DNA of 64,000 nt from assembly GCA_963977135.1 (NCBI GenBank), contig CAXBNN010000001.1:310001-374000 (forward strand), written 5' to 3'. Below the pieces are notes generated by a model, which saw only the letters and a program-made list of their open reading frames with translations, was not told the DNA's origin and made no database searches. A program made the translations under genes and the position numbers. Position 1 is the first letter of the stretch; each line of letters starts with the position of its first letter. Below, one piece after another: positions 24,503-32,993 of this stretch. Source of the stretch: UBA2040 sp963977135. Lineage in GTDB: Bacteria > Bacteroidota > Bacteroidia > Flavobacteriales_D > Crocinitomicaceae.

Positions 24503-25780
24503 TTATTCTAAGATAATTTTTGTTGTTTTTTGAACTCCGCTTCGAATTACGGTCAAGAAAAACATTCCTTTTCGGTCAGTCATTAATTGATTACCATTTT
24601 GTTGAAATGGAATTGATTCACCAAGACTATTAGTTATAATTATCTGGTCATCAGACTGGAAGCCATAAATGGTTATTTTTCCAATACTTGGGTTGGGATA
24701 AACAGACATACCTACGAATAGATCATTTTCATCAACTCCGGCCGTACAAACTAAATCATTCATTCTCACCCAAATTGAATCGTTGTACTGCGTTCCAACC
24801 AAAGTTGTGTTGTCTCCTTCACCCATGCGAACCAACACTAGATTTTGAGAAGGAACTACATTAATAATTTGACCATTTTTTCCGAGAGCTGCGTACATAT
24901 CTGCCGGCGCATCTGGCATTAGTGGTCCGGTAAATGAAAACTGTAATCCTGGAACCATAAAATTCGATTTACCATTCAACCAAGTTAAATACCCGTAGGA
25001 ATTATTGATGGTTTGAGAGCTGTTGGTCATTTGATTGAAGTACACAGGGTCGTTAAGAATTGGCGTTCCGTTCCAAGAACCTTCGGCTAATAGTAATAAA
25101 CCAAAACGTGCGAAAGGTCTTGTTTTACTAATAAAAACTTTGTTGTAGCCAAAAGTCACGAATAAACCAGATATTCCACAAGGTGTTCCAAGTTTATTCG
25201 AAATGTACGAGTTGAAATTCTGCCCAGTCGCGTTACTTATAACTGTGTTCAATAGAGTATAAGGAGCATTATGATAGGACCAACGAGTTCCAGCATCTGC
25301 AATATACGTCAAGCAACCTGGATCTGTGCAATCTCCATTCGTAATATCGTCCATACCCGTCGTCATACTCAATTGATGACGAATGGTAATTTTTTCTTCT
25401 TGAGCAGGTGTTAAAGATGTCCATCCTGTTCCTAAATAATCTGAAGTTGTGTCTGAAATATTGAGATAGCCTTCTTTTTGAGCAATTCCTGTCATGAATC
25501 CGACAAGCGTTTTACTTGCTGAATTCCAAACATGTAAACTATCTGCTGTGTAGGTTCCAAAATATTTTTCCAAAACTATTTTTCCATCCTTCAAAACCAT
25601 GAATGACTTTGTATTGGTAGATTCAAGATAAGTATAAAGTTCATTTATTTTCTGTGGACACCAGTTCAATGTACTTGGAGAGATAGTATCCCAAGTGTTT
25701 CCAGATGCCGGTGGAAAATAAAGTTGACTTTGTAGCGAATTACTCAGAAGTAGAGCGAACGAAAAAAGAAGAATCCGCAT
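24503..25780 (-). CDS. beta-lactamase-fold serine hydrolase with T9SS type A tail
   Basis: Secreted serine hydrolase (425 aa) of the beta-lactamase/class C esterase family (PF00144 type). Signal peptide about 1-19. The nucleophile motif S87-A-S-K90 (SxxK) and Y169-H-N171 (YxN) supply the active site. The last 70 residues begin Y-P-N-P-S-I-G-K and form a type A T9SS sorting domain, so it is exported across the outer membrane and probably anchored to or released from the surface. Substrate may be an ester, a peptide or a cell-wall fragment. A TAAATTTG box 23 bp upstream of the start, overlapping the 3' end of the ABC permease gene, may provide its own promoter. It is followed at once by the acyltransferase gene. 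Confidence 0.9.
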   Translation of the reverse strand: MRILLFSFALLLSNSLQSQLYFPPASGNTWDTISPSTLNWCPQKINELYTYLESTNTKSFMVLKDGKIVLEKYFGTYTADSLHVWNSASKTLVGFMTGIAQKEGYLNISDTTSDYLGTGWTSLTPAQEEKITIRHQLSMTTGMDDITNGDCTDPGCLTYIADAGTRWSYHNAPYTLLNTVISNATGQNFNSYISNKLGTPCGISGLFVTFGYNKVFISKTRPFARFGLLLLAEGSWNGTPILNDPVYFNQMTNSSQTINNSYGYLTWLNGKSNFMVPGLQFSFTGPLMPDAPADMYAALGKNGQIINVVPSQNLVLVRMGEGDNTTLVGTQYNDSIWVRMNDLVCTAGVDENDLFVGMSVYPNPSIGKITIYGFQSDDQIIITNSLGESIPFQQNGNQLMTDRKGMFFLTVIRSGVQKTTKIILE

Positions 25781-25803
25781 AATTGAAGATTTTAATATTA
25801 AAA

Positions 25804-25811
25804 CAAATTTA
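25804..25811 (-). promoter_or_regulatory. candidate -7 box of the serine hydrolase gene
   Basis: TAAATTTG on the complement matches TAnnTTTG, 23 nt before the start codon at 25780. It overlaps the stop of the upstream permease gene. AT-rich surroundings make a chance match possible. Confidence 0.4.
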
Positions 25812-26999
25812 CATCACAATATTGGTCTCTTTTTCGAATTGACGATAAGATACGAACACAGCAATCATAGCAAGTGCGACCATAATTCCGAAACTGAGAA
25901 TAAGTAGTCCAGGCTCTAATGTGCCTGCTATCAGTTCTTTGGTAGCCAAAACTACATTGATAACAGGAATGCACGCTGTGACTATATTCAATTCAATTCC
26001 TGGTAATAATCCAATCATGGCAGGTAAAACCATTACGATGTTTAAAGGTGTAATTATGCTCTGTGCTTCTTTGAAACTTTTTGCATAAACAGCAATTGGA
26101 ATCATTACTCCAGCAAAGAATACCGTTAAGGGGAATAACAACAAAAACAACATTAGAATAAACCCTGGCGTCAAAATTCCGCGAACTATTGCTAAAATTT
26201 CTTCATTTTCGACCAAGTTTAACACTTCGATAGAAAAATAGAGTCCAACCAATGCGCAAGTTGCCGCTAACAACCCGGAAAGAACCACTACACACATTTT
26301 ACCAATTAAAATTTGAAGTCTTGAAACTGGCGTTGTCAACAAAGTTTCAATTGTTCCACGTTCTTTTTCACCTGTAAACAAGTCAATTGCTGGGTACATG
26401 CAGCCAATAAACCCAAAGGCTATGAAGATATAAGGTAATATTCCACCTGCCAATTTCCCTATCATTTCTTTTTTGGAAGCAGTGTTGTTGTAGTTTGTTT
26501 CTATCGCTATGAATTTGCTTTCATCCAATTCCATGGCTTTATAACGTTTGGTTGCAGCTGCTTTCTCAACATATTCCATATATGCTTTTGCTCGATCCTT
26601 TATACCAATATCTGTTGCGTCGTAGTACACTTCGCACTTCACTGGTTTCATTTCTTGTTCATTTATCGCATATCCATCAGGAACCACAATTCCCATTTGA
26701 AGACTATCACTTTTTACATCCTTCAATAGTTCCTTCTGATTTGCATAAGGTTTCAAATCCATTTTACCCAATGCTTTTGGAGAAGCTATTAACTCAGCAA
26801 TTACTGGACTTTCTGCATCACCAACGAATCCAATTTTTATTATTTTCTCCGCAGCGTCTTTTTCAAAACTAGCGCTAATACTCACAAATAAATTCAATAT
26901 TACCGGGAAGACTAAAACGGGAATAACCACCATCATAATTAGTGTTCGCTTGTCACGCAAAGTGTCTTTAAGCTCTTTTAAAAATATCTTCAAAATCAT
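25809..26999 (-). CDS. ABC-2 type permease, NatB-like
   Basis: Membrane subunit (396 aa) of an ABC exporter. An N-terminal helix (about 20-42) is followed by a large extracytoplasmic domain (about 45-180) and a cluster of five or six helices (about 180-385), the layout of NatB/ABC-2_3 permeases. The G-E-K-E-R-G-T-I-E-T-L-L-T-T-P segment (about 213-227) is the conserved cytoplasmic coupling motif. NatAB exports Na+ in Bacillus; for this distant relative the cargo is uncertain. Its ATG overlaps the last 4 bp of the ATPase gene, so the two subunits are translationally coupled. Confidence 0.85.
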   Translation of the reverse strand: MILKIFLKELKDTLRDKRTLIMMVVIPVLVFPVILNLFVSISASFEKDAAEKIIKIGFVGDAESPVIAELIASPKALGKMDLKPYANQKELLKDVKSDSLQMGIVVPDGYAINEQEMKPVKCEVYYDATDIGIKDRAKAYMEYVEKAAATKRYKAMELDESKFIAIETNYNNTASKKEMIGKLAGGILPYIFIAFGFIGCMYPAIDLFTGEKERGTIETLLTTPVSRLQILIGKMCVVVLSGLLAATCALVGLYFSIEVLNLVENEEILAIVRGILTPGFILMLFLLLFPLTVFFAGVMIPIAVYAKSFKEAQSIITPLNIVMVLPAMIGLLPGIELNIVTACIPVINVVLATKELIAGTLEPGLLILSFGIMVALAMIAVFVSYRQFEKETNIVM

Positions 27000-27772
27000 A
27001 CTGTAGCTGCGTTTGATGCGTGAATAATGCGAATAAATTCTCCGGTTAAACTACTCTCTTGTTGATTTGAACGGAATTCATCCATTGTTCCATTGAATAG
27101 TAATTTACCCTTGTGGACAATTGCCATATCGTCGCAAAGCAAATCTACTTCACTCATAATATGACTCGAAAAAATAACCGTTTTTCCCTCATTTTTACAA
27201 TCACGAATAAGTGATATGATATTTTCAGCAGTTATTACATCCAAACCGCTTGTTGGTTCATCAAAAACAATGACTTCTGGATCATGAATCATTGTGCGGC
27301 AAATAGAAACTTTTTGTTTCATTCCCGTACTCAATTTTCCAATGCGCTTGCTTTGAAACTCGTTCATGTCCAACAACGTAAACAATTTGTCTTTCCGTTC
27401 TTTAAAATCTGAATCGGAAACACCGTATAAGTCTGCGAAGTATTTTACTAATTCATTAGGAGTCAAACGCGCGTATAGTCCCGTAGAACCAGTTAAGAAA
27501 CCAATTTTTCTTCTTGCTTCTCTTGCATGAGCAACTGCATCAATTCCTGCAATTTCTATCGTGCCACTTGTCGGTTTGAAAATGGTAGAAAGCATTCGCA
27601 TCGTAGTCGTTTTCCCAGCTCCGTTTGGACCAAGTAGGGAAAATATTCTTCCAGGCTGACATTCAAAAGATATATCATCAACAGCCACAGCAATTTTATC
27701 CTTTGTCGCAAGTTCTTTCCGTTGGGTTTTTCCGAGTTGAAATTCTTTCCTCAGATTTTCTACTTTGATCAT
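26996..27772 (-). CDS. ABC transporter ATP-binding protein, NatA-like
   Basis: Cytosolic ATPase (258 aa) that drives the permease encoded directly downstream. Walker A G-P-N-G-A-G-K-T is at 48-55, the signature is L-S-T-G-M-K-Q (147-153), and Walker B ends in D171-E172 followed by the D-loop S-G-L-D. The switch His is in F-S-S-H. It has the short CcmA/NatA type layout with an insertion of charged residues near 17-27. A TATTTTTG (27790-27797, complement) lies 17 bp upstream, but the region is so AT-rich that I do not call it as a promoter. Confidence 0.92.
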   Translation of the reverse strand: MIKVENLRKEFQLGKTQRKELATKDKIAVAVDDISFECQPGRIFSLLGPNGAGKTTTMRMLSTIFKPTSGTIEIAGIDAVAHAREARRKIGFLTGSTGLYARLTPNELVKYFADLYGVSDSDFKERKDKLFTLLDMNEFQSKRIGKLSTGMKQKVSICRTMIHDPEVIVFDEPTSGLDVITAENIISLIRDCKNEGKTVIFSSHIMSEVDLLCDDMAIVHKGKLLFNGTMDEFRSNQQESSLTGEFIRIIHASNAATV

Positions 27773-27804
27773 AAAGACATGAGTTTATTCAAAAATAAGA
27801 AAAT

Positions 27805-27870
27805 TTTGTTGTTGGCCATTGGCTTTTGGCTTTTGTCTGAAAATCGCCAACAGCCAAGGGCTAAAAGTCA
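27805..27870. repeat. imperfect inverted repeat of TTGGC words
   Basis: The gap upstream of the ABC ATPase gene holds repeated TTGGC/TTTTGGC words on one side and GCCAAC..GCCAAGGGC on the other, able to fold back on each other. It could be a dispersed-repeat remnant, or act as a terminator for the gene at 27873 only in the opposite direction; I favour the former. Confidence 0.4.
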
Positions 27871-27872
27871 AT

Positions 27873-28880
27873 CTAGTCGCAGATTCGGCCTTTATGAGCA
27901 CCATTATGGTAATCTTCGTCGAGCTTTTTCAACTCATTGATTAAGTCAGCTGAAGGAGGTGTATTTTGTAATTTCCCTAAATCTGGTTGACCTGCGTCTA
28001 TCCATGCGGAAAGCCAAATAGAACCGACAGAAATTATTGATTGTTTCAATCTTCTCTCCACCATTCCATCGAGCATTCGATGATAGGCTTGTGAAAAGTC
28101 GTATGAATAAGTTTGAATGGTTGAATTCCCTCTTTGTTCAAAAGCATATTTTCTATCCTTAGGAAAAGTTTCAGTGAGGTATTTTTCAAATCCAAAAACA
28201 GAATCTAGCGCATAATGAGAGGCTTTTACAATTTCCCATGCCCAATCGTTTGGTTTATCAATGTATTTAGCTTTGCCCACAAAATAATCGTAATCGGCTT
28301 CGTTAATTTCGACCAAGCGGCTTTCCCATAAGCCGTGAATTCCTCTTTGACCAGTCATCTGACCGTTGTAGTTTTCAGTTGTATGAAGTGGAACGTGCGC
28401 ATCGCCAACATAATGACCAATGTCTGCCGAATATTTTAAAATTAAATCAACATTTTTATTTTCAAATGCCCACTTCAATTTGTTTTTCATGACCTGCAAA
28501 TGCCAAGGAACGATTCCGTATGCTTGCAAGGTGTCTTCGGAAAATTTCGCAATAGCATCATTCCATCTTCTTGGAACAATTTGAAACGGATCCTCACCAT
28601 TTTTGGAATAATGATCTATGTCAATATAGTGACATTGTGCTTCACCTTCCATAGCATATCTGCGTTTGTCTGGATCAACAGCATGTTCTGTTAAATACTC
28701 AATGTGGTCTTTGTAAAACCCAAACATTTGGGGAGGCAAAGTGAAAATGGCAATTCTGTTGATTCTTTTGTGTCCGAAAAATCCCCATTTTTTATAGATG
28801 GAATTGGACGTTGGAATCATGCTCATTCCTATAGGAAGAAGCAAAAGCAGGAAGAACTTATATTTGAACCAATTTGCCAT
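27873..28880 (-). CDS. zinc-dependent phospholipase C / S1-P1-nuclease-like protein
   Basis: Exported or membrane-anchored protein (335 aa) related to the zinc-dependent phospholipase C / S1-P1 nuclease fold. An N-terminal hydrophobic segment (about 8-24) is a signal or anchor. Probable metal ligands are spread as expected: W-G-x-x-x-H near 32-37, the H-Y-I-D-I-D-H cluster near 108-115, and G-H-Y-V-G-D-A-H-V-P-L-H with a following N-Y-N-G (about 172-190). These His and Asp residues fit a three-metal site. Whether it cuts phospholipid or nucleic acid cannot be read. Its start overlaps the end of comB by 23 bp on the same strand. Confidence 0.8.
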   Translation of the reverse strand: MANWFKYKFFLLLLLPIGMSMIPTSNSIYKKWGFFGHKRINRIAIFTLPPQMFGFYKDHIEYLTEHAVDPDKRRYAMEGEAQCHYIDIDHYSKNGEDPFQIVPRRWNDAIAKFSEDTLQAYGIVPWHLQVMKNKLKWAFENKNVDLILKYSADIGHYVGDAHVPLHTTENYNGQMTGQRGIHGLWESRLVEINEADYDYFVGKAKYIDKPNDWAWEIVKASHYALDSVFGFEKYLTETFPKDRKYAFEQRGNSTIQTYSYDFSQAYHRMLDGMVERRLKQSIISVGSIWLSAWIDAGQPDLGKLQNTPPSADLINELKKLDEDYHNGAHKGRICD

Positions 28881-29577
28881 TTCGAAGTATAGGAATCACG
28901 TCATGTTGATTTGGAGTCAAACAATATTTGATATCCTCATTCAAATTTAAGTTTTTTAAACGTCTTCGGTGTGAACTCGATTTTAAATAGCCAAAATAAT
29001 TGTCTTTTGCTGATAAGTACAAATACTTTGCCGCAATAGATGAATCCTCATCACTTTGGAATTTCCCCGTACCTAAAAGGTATTCGCAGATTGCTCCTGC
29101 ACAAATTGTGTCTTCTAAATTGAATTTATCTTGCCACCCAGAACACAAACAAAGCACATTCTTATCTTGTTTTTCTAGCCATTCTGAAAGGTATTGTAAA
29201 TTCAAAAGAGAACCAACAACTACAACTTCAGCATCTTTTGCTATGTCTAAGGCTTTAGTGCCATTAGTAGTTGACAAAACAACATCTTGACCTTTCAATT
29301 CTTCCTTCATGTATGAATAAGGTGAATTTCCAAAGTCAAATCCTTCAACGATTTGTCCTTTTCGTTCTGCACCGACAAGGAAACCTTTGTTTTGATATTC
29401 ACGAGCTTCTTCAATTGTTGCAACAGGAATAATTGATTTAACTCCATGAGCGAAGGCAGCGCAAATTGCGGATGTAGCTCGAAGCACATCTATAACAACT
29501 ACTATTTCGTATTCATCTTTGTAATAATCATATTCGCCCGGCGTGAAACAAACCTCAATGTGCTTTCTTGTATCCAT
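28858..29577 (-). CDS. comB: 2-phosphosulfolactate phosphatase family (ComB-like)
   Basis: ComB family protein (239 aa). In methanogens it removes phosphate from 2-phosphosulfolactate in coenzyme M synthesis; many bacteria carry a homologue although they make no CoM, and there the substrate is not established. The family stretches V-V-V-I-D-V-L-R-A-T-S (about 26-36), G-A-E-R-K-G (about 73-78), F-G-N-S-P (about 87-91) and S-T-T-N-G-T-K-A (about 101-108) are visible. No comA or comC is nearby. A TAACTTTG box ends only 6 nt before the start codon. Confidence 0.88.
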   Translation of the reverse strand: MDTRKHIEVCFTPGEYDYYKDEYEIVVVIDVLRATSAICAAFAHGVKSIIPVATIEEAREYQNKGFLVGAERKGQIVEGFDFGNSPYSYMKEELKGQDVVLSTTNGTKALDIAKDAEVVVVGSLLNLQYLSEWLEKQDKNVLCLCSGWQDKFNLEDTICAGAICEYLLGTGKFQSDEDSSIAAKYLYLSAKDNYFGYLKSSSHRRRLKNLNLNEDIKYCLTPNQHDVIPILRNGKLVQI

Positions 29578-29583
29578 ACTCTA

Positions 29584-29591
29584 CAAAGTTA
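29584..29591 (-). promoter_or_regulatory. -7 box close to the comB start codon
   Basis: TAACTTTG on the complement matches TAnnTTTG exactly and its G lies 6 nt before the ATG at 29577, implying a very short or absent 5' leader. Confidence 0.5.
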
Positions 29592-29594
29592 ATT

Positions 29595-29903
29595 TTATTT
29601 CAAAGATTTTTGCTCTTCCTTTTTCAAGAATTTATGGTCAGCAATGAATGTTCCAAATGGAATTAAGGAAGCTAAAAACAGAAGAACCAATATTTTGAAA
29701 CTCCATTTTCTATCGACAAAGTTTAAGTAGAGCCATGCCATGTAGGCAATAAACAAAACACCATGTGCATAACCAACTATTTTATTCGGTAAGGGCATTT
29801 CGAAAGAATACTTTAATATCATTGTAAACCCAAGTAGGAGGTAGGAGATTCCTTCAAGTATAGCTAAAGTTCTAAATTGACTAATTGAGGTGTTAAATTT
29901 CAT
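29595..29903 (-). CDS. DUF3817 membrane protein
   Basis: Small inner-membrane protein (102 aa) of the DUF3817 family. Three hydrophobic helices can be seen (about 12-30, 42-62, 70-88). Family features are L-E-G-I-S-Y-L-L-L (about 17-25) and G-Y-A-H-G-V-L-F (about 44-51), with the conserved H-G pair in the second helix. The end is lysine-rich. Function unknown. It lies 12 bp after the uvrB stop on the same strand, suggesting read-through from uvrB. Confidence 0.85.
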   Translation of the reverse strand: MKFNTSISQFRTLAILEGISYLLLGFTMILKYSFEMPLPNKIVGYAHGVLFIAYMAWLYLNFVDRKWSFKILVLLFLASLIPFGTFIADHKFLKKEEQKSLK

Positions 29904-29915
29904 ATTTATTTTTAG

Positions 29916-31946
29916 TTATTTCTCTACAAACCGCTGCATTTCAAACAATTCGTCACGCAATCTAGCTGCTTCAATAAAGTCCAATACCTTCGCAGCGTTT
30001 TCCATTGCTTTTTTCGTGGCTTTGATCATTTTAGCCAGCTTGTCTTGGTCATTATATGAACCTTGATGTTCAGCGGCCATTTGAATATTTTCACTTTGTT
30101 CATATTCGCGCCTTTCTAATATTCGTGTGGCTGAATCTCCATCAGCAACTTTTGTCGAATTCATTATTTTTTCTTTTGATTTATTCAAAGCCGTTGGAAC
30201 TTGATTGTGTTCCTTGTTATAGGCAATTTGAATTTCGCGACGACGTTCTGTTTCGTCAATAGTGCGCTGCATCGAATCAGTCATTTTGTCGGCGTAAAAA
30301 ATAACTCGTCCATCCACATTTCGAGCTGCACGCCCAACAGTTTGAACCAATGCACGCGTGCTTCTTAAAAATCCTTCTTTATCGGCATCAATAATTGCAA
30401 CCAAGGAAACTTCCGGTAAATCCAAACCTTCACGAAGTAAATTCACACCTATTAAAACATCAAAAGTTCCTAATCGCAATTGTCGAAGGATTTCAACGCG
30501 CTCAATGGTATCGACATCGCTATGAATATATCGACAGAGAATACCTAGTTTGTCCAGGTATTTTTGCAATTCTTCAGCCATTCTTTTGGTCAAGGTCGTC
30601 ACTAAAGTTCGCTCACCTCTTTCTATACGAATTTGTATTTCATTGATCAAATCATCTATTTGATTCAGACTTGGGCGTACTTCTATAATTGGGTCCAAAA
30701 GTCCAGTCGGACGTATAACTTGCTCCACAACAAATCCTTCTGATCGTTCTATTTCATAATCGGCAGGCGTTGCTGAAACGTATATGATTTGATTCAACAA
30801 ACTCTCGAATTCTTCAAATTTCAAAGGGCGATTGTCCATTGCCGCTTGTAAACGGAAACCATAATCTACCAGATTTAATTTTCTAGAACGGTCACCGCCA
30901 TACATGGCTTTAATTTGTGGTAATGTAACGTGACTTTCATCTACAACCATCAAGAAATCATCAGGGAAATAATCCAACAAGCAGAATGGGCGTGTTCCAG
31001 GTTCTCGTTGATCAAAGTAACGAGAATAGTTCTCAATTCCAGAGCAATAGCCTAATTCGCGCATCATTTCCAAATCGTATTCGGTTCGCTCCAAAAGACG
31101 ATTGGCTTCTTCAATTTTCCCTTCAGCTTTAAAAGCGTCAACCTGCAATTGCATATCAAAGGCAACTTCATCTATTGCTCTTCGTGTTGTTTCTGGACTA
31201 CTAACAAATATGTTGGCTGGATAGATATTTATATCCTGTAGAATTTCTATTGTACTGTTGTTTATAGGATCTATGGTTGATATTTTTTCAATTTCATCAC
31301 CCCAAAATTCAACACGCAATGCATAATCAGCGTAAGCCAAGTAAATATCAATTGTATCTCCTTTTACCCGAAATTGACCACGATTAAACTCAACTACCGA
31401 ACGCGAATAGAGGTTTTCGACCAAACGAAGTAAAAATTTATTTCTTGAAATCGTTTGCCCAACTTTTATGGGCATTACGCTTTTCGCGAATTCATTTGGG
31501 TTTCCAATACCGTAAATGCATGATACGGATGAAACGACTATTACATCTCTTCGACCAGAAAGTAGAGCGGAGGTGGCTGAAAGTCGCAGTTTTTCTAATT
31601 CATCGTTGATTTGTAAATCCTTTTCAATGAAGGTTCCGGTAACTGGTAAATACGCTTCTGGTTGGTAATAATCGTAGTAGGAAACGAAGTATTCGACTGA
31701 GTTCTCAGGAAAAAACTGTTTGAACTCACCATACAATTGAGCAGCAAGTGTTTTATTGTGACTTAAAATTAAAGTCGGTCGACCTACTTCTTGGATCACA
31801 TTGGCAATCGTAAATGTTTTACCACTTCCAGTAACACCCAACAAAGTTTGACCAAAAAGTCCTTCTTTCAATCCGTTCACCAAACTTTTAATTGCTTCAG
31901 GTTGATCACCAGTAGGTTTAAAGTCAGATTGAAGGTTGAAATCCAT
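29916..31946 (-). CDS. uvrB: UvrB, excinuclease ABC subunit B
   Basis: Damage-verifying helicase-like subunit of nucleotide excision repair, acting with UvrA and UvrC. With ATG at 31946 the protein is 676 aa, the usual length; an upstream ATG at 31991 would add 15 residues not seen in the family. Walker A G-V-T-G-S-G-K-T is at 37-44. The beta-hairpin region with Y-Y-D-Y-Y-Q-P-E-A-Y is near 90-100, V-V-D-E-S-H near 335, and motif V/VI includes R-E-G-L-D-L-P-E-V and the arginine finger Q-T-V-G-R-A-A-R. The last 45 residues form the UVR domain that binds UvrC. It is divergent from terC and followed by the DUF3817 gene. Confidence 0.97.
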   Translation of the reverse strand: MDFNLQSDFKPTGDQPEAIKSLVNGLKEGLFGQTLLGVTGSGKTFTIANVIQEVGRPTLILSHNKTLAAQLYGEFKQFFPENSVEYFVSYYDYYQPEAYLPVTGTFIEKDLQINDELEKLRLSATSALLSGRRDVIVVSSVSCIYGIGNPNEFAKSVMPIKVGQTISRNKFLLRLVENLYSRSVVEFNRGQFRVKGDTIDIYLAYADYALRVEFWGDEIEKISTIDPINNSTIEILQDINIYPANIFVSSPETTRRAIDEVAFDMQLQVDAFKAEGKIEEANRLLERTEYDLEMMRELGYCSGIENYSRYFDQREPGTRPFCLLDYFPDDFLMVVDESHVTLPQIKAMYGGDRSRKLNLVDYGFRLQAAMDNRPLKFEEFESLLNQIIYVSATPADYEIERSEGFVVEQVIRPTGLLDPIIEVRPSLNQIDDLINEIQIRIERGERTLVTTLTKRMAEELQKYLDKLGILCRYIHSDVDTIERVEILRQLRLGTFDVLIGVNLLREGLDLPEVSLVAIIDADKEGFLRSTRALVQTVGRAARNVDGRVIFYADKMTDSMQRTIDETERRREIQIAYNKEHNQVPTALNKSKEKIMNSTKVADGDSATRILERREYEQSENIQMAAEHQGSYNDQDKLAKMIKATKKAMENAAKVLDFIEAARLRDELFEMQRFVEK

Positions 31947-32009
31947 AGATTTTTTTGACGTAAATTTAAGAATAATGACCGCTTCGCCCAATTAAACAGA
32001 GAGTTTAAT

Positions 32010-32017
32010 TATCTTTA
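32010..32017 (+). promoter_or_regulatory. candidate -7 box of terC
   Basis: TATCTTTA differs from TAnnTTTG by one base and lies 20 bp before the terC ATG. Confidence 0.35.
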
Positions 32018-32036
32018 CTTTTCTTAAGTTTTCTTC

Positions 32037-32984
32037 ATGATTTGGATAGTATTTATTTTACTGGTTTTCGGTTTATTGGCTTTGGATTTAGGCATTTTCC
32101 ATAAAAAGGACCACAAAATCAGTATGAAGGAATCCTTGATTTGGACCTCAATTTGGGTTTCTATAGCCATGCTGTTTGGGATAGCTATATATTGGATTTA
32201 TGAAGTAAATTGGATGGGCATCAATAAATTAGGAATCCCAGCTTGGGAAGCTACTCTGGATTATTACACAGGGTACTTAATTGAAGAATCTCTTAGTTTA
32301 GATAATATTTTTGTTATGGCCTTGGTGTTTAAATTCTTCAAGGTAGACCTTAAGTATCAGCATAATATACTTTTTTGGGGAATTATTGGGGCTGTCGTTT
32401 TTCGATTAGCGATGATACTTGTTGGTGCGGCTTTCGTTCGAAATTTTGAATACGCAACTTATGCATTTGGGGCAATATTGGTTTATTCTGCAGTTAAGAT
32501 GCTATTGGAGAAAGAAGATGATCACGAAAATTTTAAAGAGAGTTTTCCCGTACGAATGTTATCCAAAGCTTTTAAAATAGATTGGTCCATAAATGATGGT
32601 CGCTACTTCGCTCGGGAAAACGGAAAACGTGTTGTCACTTCTTTATTCGCAGCTTTGATCGTTGTTGAATTCTCAGATATCATCTTTGCAGTGGATTCTA
32701 TTCCAGCGATATTCTCAATTACAACGGATCCATTTATTGTTTTTACCTCAAATATTTTTGCTATCCTCGGATTAAGAAATTTGTACTTTTTCTTAGCGGG
32801 AATGCTCGACAAGTTCCATTACATGAAGTACGCCCTTATTGGCGTTTTATTCTTTGTCGGTATCAAAATGTTGATTGTACATTATCTTGAAATACCGACT
32901 AGTATTTCATTACTAATTATCCTTGGCTTACTTACTTCCGGCGTATTATATTCAATTTATAGTGCACGACACGAAAAAGCTTAA
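32037..32984 (+). CDS. TerC/Alx-family membrane protein
   Basis: Inner-membrane protein (315 aa) of the TerC family (Alx type), linked to metal, mainly manganese, export and to metalation of secreted proteins. The family pattern is clear: L-D-L-G-I-F-H-K (about 17-24), E-S-L-S-L-D-N-I-F-V (about 84-93, acidic residues in the membrane), and V-E-F-S-D-I-I-F-A-V-D-S-I-P-A (about 208-222). Seven or more helices are seen. It is transcribed divergently from uvrB and its stop is 9 bp before the TTG start of dinB, so terC-dinB could be one transcript. Confidence 0.93.
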   Translation: MIWIVFILLVFGLLALDLGIFHKKDHKISMKESLIWTSIWVSIAMLFGIAIYWIYEVNWMGINKLGIPAWEATLDYYTGYLIEESLSLDNIFVMALVFKFFKVDLKYQHNILFWGIIGAVVFRLAMILVGAAFVRNFEYATYAFGAILVYSAVKMLLEKEDDHENFKESFPVRMLSKAFKIDWSINDGRYFARENGKRVVTSLFAALIVVEFSDIIFAVDSIPAIFSITTDPFIVFTSNIFAILGLRNLYFFLAGMLDKFHYMKYALIGVLFFVGIKMLIVHYLEIPTSISLLIILGLLTSGVLYSIYSARHEKA

Positions 32985-32993
32985 TTATTTCTT

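Noticed and set aside
31947..31991. Upstream ATG giving UvrB 15 more residues
   Set aside because: UvrB proteins begin close to the F-x-P-x-G-D-Q-P motif, as the ATG at 31946 does; the extension would also use up half of the uvrB-terC promoter gap.
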